A stretch of 22,387 nt of DNA, taken from the NCBI GenBank assembly GCA_027596075.1, contig JADGJC010000500.1:1-22387 (forward strand). Reading direction: 5' to 3'. The DNA comes from Rhizophlyctis rosea (Eukaryota > Chytridiomycota > Chytridiomycetes > Rhizophlyctidales > Rhizophlyctidaceae). Of this stretch, positions 20,271-22,387 are shown in pieces (the stretch's first letter is position 1; each line of letters opens with the position of its first letter). The notes below the pieces were generated by a model. That model had not been told where the DNA came from and ran no database searches. It worked only from the letters and a program-made list of their open reading frames with translations. The translations under genes and the position numbers were made by a program.

Positions 20271-22141
20271 TCAGTTTCTTCTTCCACGCTTGGACCTAAA
20301 GGATTTGGTCAGCATGCTGCGAGGTTTGCACATAAATATATTCATGAATAACACCCCTACCGGCACAACTCCGGACGCCAGCGCAATCTTGTTCGAAACC
20401 ATATGCAACAGATCTTGACGTATCATCAACTCCCCATGCTGGCAGCCTTTGAGGTGAACCAGATCCAAAAACCTAGGTAAATCGTCTCCACTCTCCTCGT
20501 TCCAGCAATTTCTCACTCCAGTGCGCTTCCTCATCTCCTCTCCTTTTGTCAGCAGATACCTTTCAACAGCCTTAGCAGGCACGATGACGTCCTCCTCGGC
20601 CAATATTATAACGTTCCTTCCCTTTCTTGGCAAATCCTCCACAAACAACACATTCCGGCTCCAATGGAAGTGTCGACTGAGCGAATACGCGATCCCCATC
20701 TCTTGACTGACAAAGTAATTCATGACAAGTTCAAGGACTGTTTGAGGTTCACGGTATATGAAATTGAACGCTACGGTCGGGTCGCAAAGTAAGAATGTGA
20801 TGGGATCCAATAGAACGGTTGATTCCACGAATGGTCTGGTCTGGGGGTCATGAAGCATCCACGTTACTGCGGAACTACCGAGTGAGTGGGCGAGGAAACA
20901 AGCGCGGGGGCAGGAATCGGCCGTGAGAATTGTGCGGATAAGAGAAAGTGTGGCCTCGATGGAAGGAACGGCGAAGGAAAGGCGCATTGCTACGTGAGGC
21001 CAATCGATGAGATAGATTGGAACGTTTCGGGGAAGAATGCTGATGAGTGATATATAGTGAGCGAAGCCTACGCCTATGCCTGTTGAATGATCCTCAGTCT
21101 CTGTGCAATGATTCTGTCCGTTCCGTTGTCTATGGTTACGTACCGTGAATGAACACAATGGGCATCGAACCAGCCGGCGAAGGCGTCAGGGCTGGACGAT
21201 AAAGGACCGTTTCAGGCTTCTGTCCCGCAGTTTTAACCGTCCTGGAACGGAACCCCAATCTCTCCAACTCCTTCTTTCCAAAAAAGTGTATTGCCATCGT
21301 TCCTCCGTAATAAGCCAGCGGCCGATATGCAATGCGCACCGGATCCACGGTCAATCGTATACATGATACATTCGGGTTACACCCCGTTTTGAACTGACAG
21401 CCCATACGCTGCTCCAAATCATTCACCAGATCACTGACTTCCTCTCGTTCGGCTTCACTCATGAGGTGCAATTCGTGATCGAAAAAAACCCACGCGGCCC
21501 AAATCTCCCAATTTCCGCGATAAATGTCGTCAAAGCCCGCACCGAGGAACCATCGTCCAAAGGTCCGACGCATGAATGCCAACAGTTCGACAGAGTCCTC
21601 AGAAACGTTGGCTGATGCGCTTAAAGCATCCCAACATTGGTCCAAAAGGTGTTTCCGAGAAGCGGGAGTGGATCGGAAATGCATCGCCTGCAGGCGCTTC
21701 TGGAAACGGCGGACAGAGTAGAATTGATATGGTAACCTTTAACCAAACCCACACAGTGCTTTAATATCTCAACCAGGGTTTTCCAATCGATTTCCCAAGG
21801 GCCCGGATGTCGTATTCCTGCTCCACTCACCAGATTGTTTCGGCAATCATCCAGAACGAGAAACACACCCTTACAGTCAGTTGTAGCGACTTCAACATCA
21901 GGTTTCCACCATCAGAGACCGTGGAGGTATCCCATATGAACCAATTGTCCGTCAAACTGCTTCGAACCAACCATCCAGTATACATACACGCAAATAGACT
22001 AATAGACTGGAGAACAAGGATCAATAAGCGCCAACCATACAAGGTGGTGGACGGCCATCTGATAGCGCACACTGCAGCCGCGTTTGTGACGGATGCAAGA
22101 ACAGTTGGAAGGGCGACTTTGTTGAGTGTTGGGGGAACCAT
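20271..22141 (-). CDS. Membrane-anchored fungal alpha/beta hydrolase (lipase/esterase-like); three exons
   Basis: Exons are 22141-21831, 21736-21144 and 21079-20271; introns 21830-21737 (GTGAGT...AAAG, 94 nt) and 21143-21080 (GTACGT...ACAG, 64 nt) join in frame to give 570 residues. Two N-terminal hydrophobic segments (about 38-63 and 88-106) suggest membrane insertion. The hydrolase core begins with the oxyanion-type FIHG (299-302). The nucleophile elbow is AHSLGS (365-370, Ser367), the acid is probably Asp465 in AEEDVIVP, and the His is His516 in GCQHGEL, so the triad is complete. Segments LLDPITFLLCDP and RHFHWSRNVLFVEDLP are typical of a widespread fungal alpha/beta-hydrolase family of unknown substrate, which I know only from memory. 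A lipid or ester substrate at a membrane is likely but inferred. Two CACGTG boxes lie upstream of the ATG. Confidence 0.9.
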
Positions 22142-22387
22142 TATTTAGGACGCGTTTTGTGAGAGAACGGGCAGAGGTCGCTTGCTGGATTTCTTCGATC
22201 TCAGGTTGATGGTGAGGTATCGTGCCGCCCCACCCGATGTTGATTTCTCTTGATCTGTCATGGCCATTCGCTCGTCCCTTGACACCACTTTCACGTGGGA
22301 GGAAGGGTAAAGACCTCCTGGTCTTCCAGGGTGATACAAAAGGCAAGCCCCCGGGTCCACTCATCCGGACGCGAGTATGACACGTGT
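22142..22387. promoter_or_regulatory. Promoter/5' UTR region of the alpha/beta hydrolase gene
   Basis: The last 246 bases lie directly upstream of the hydrolase ATG (minus strand). Two E-box palindromes CACGTG are at 22292-22297 and 22381-22386, 89 bp apart. The minus-strand ORFs here (22145-22360, 21999-22364) have no motif, although one could be an upstream exon. Confidence 0.35.

Noticed and set aside
1..22387. CRISPR arrays, bacterial operons or insertion sequences
   Set aside because: No regularly spaced repeats, no Shine-Dalgarno-type gene spacing and no transposase; the introns and gene types are eukaryotic.

Overview
This window looks like nuclear DNA from an early-diverging fungus, most likely a zoosporic fungus (Chytridiomycota-like). 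The grounds are: a canonical fungal EF-1alpha end with strong codon bias; short GT-AG introns of about 60-180 nt; a fungal membrane-anchored alpha/beta hydrolase; a secreted modular GH26 enzyme; and a TIR-like/kinesin-light-chain TPR protein of a type I associate from memory with chytrids, oomycetes and algae. The phylum is an inference; the sequence does not prove it.

Layout. (1) 1-588, plus: 3' end of TEF1 (EF-1alpha). (2) 589-2013: gene-free, with a decayed tRNA-like element. (3) 2014-7180, plus: a three-exon gene for a ~1,634-residue, mostly disordered protein with one PH domain; the coding strand switches repeatedly between G-rich and C-rich blocks. (4) 7932-11317, minus: a large TIR-like + TPR protein with a C-terminal membrane anchor; its reading frame is broken once, by a stop codon that a 65-nt intron could remove. 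(5) 12071-14036, minus: a three-exon, 600-residue secreted GH26 beta-mannanase-like enzyme with an N-terminal beta-sandwich-like module and a six-cysteine ShK-like module. (6) 14037-15956: a long divergent intergenic region with several palindromic sites. (7) 15957-16361, plus: a short ankyrin-like ORF followed by a diverged tandem copy of its 3' half. (8) About 16550-20270: 3.7 kb with no gene I can support, holding a short interstitial telomere-type repeat at 19810-19832. (9) 20271-22141, minus: a three-exon, 570-residue membrane-anchored alpha/beta hydrolase with a complete Ser-Asp-His triad.

The genes are transcribed singly and show no operon-like or pathway relationship. Functional themes are translation (TEF1), membrane/phosphoinositide-linked scaffolding (PH protein), possible innate-immune or self/non-self signalling (TIR-TPR), plant polysaccharide digestion (GH26) and lipid/ester metabolism (hydrolase). 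The most unusual locus is the TIR-TPR gene and its broken junction.
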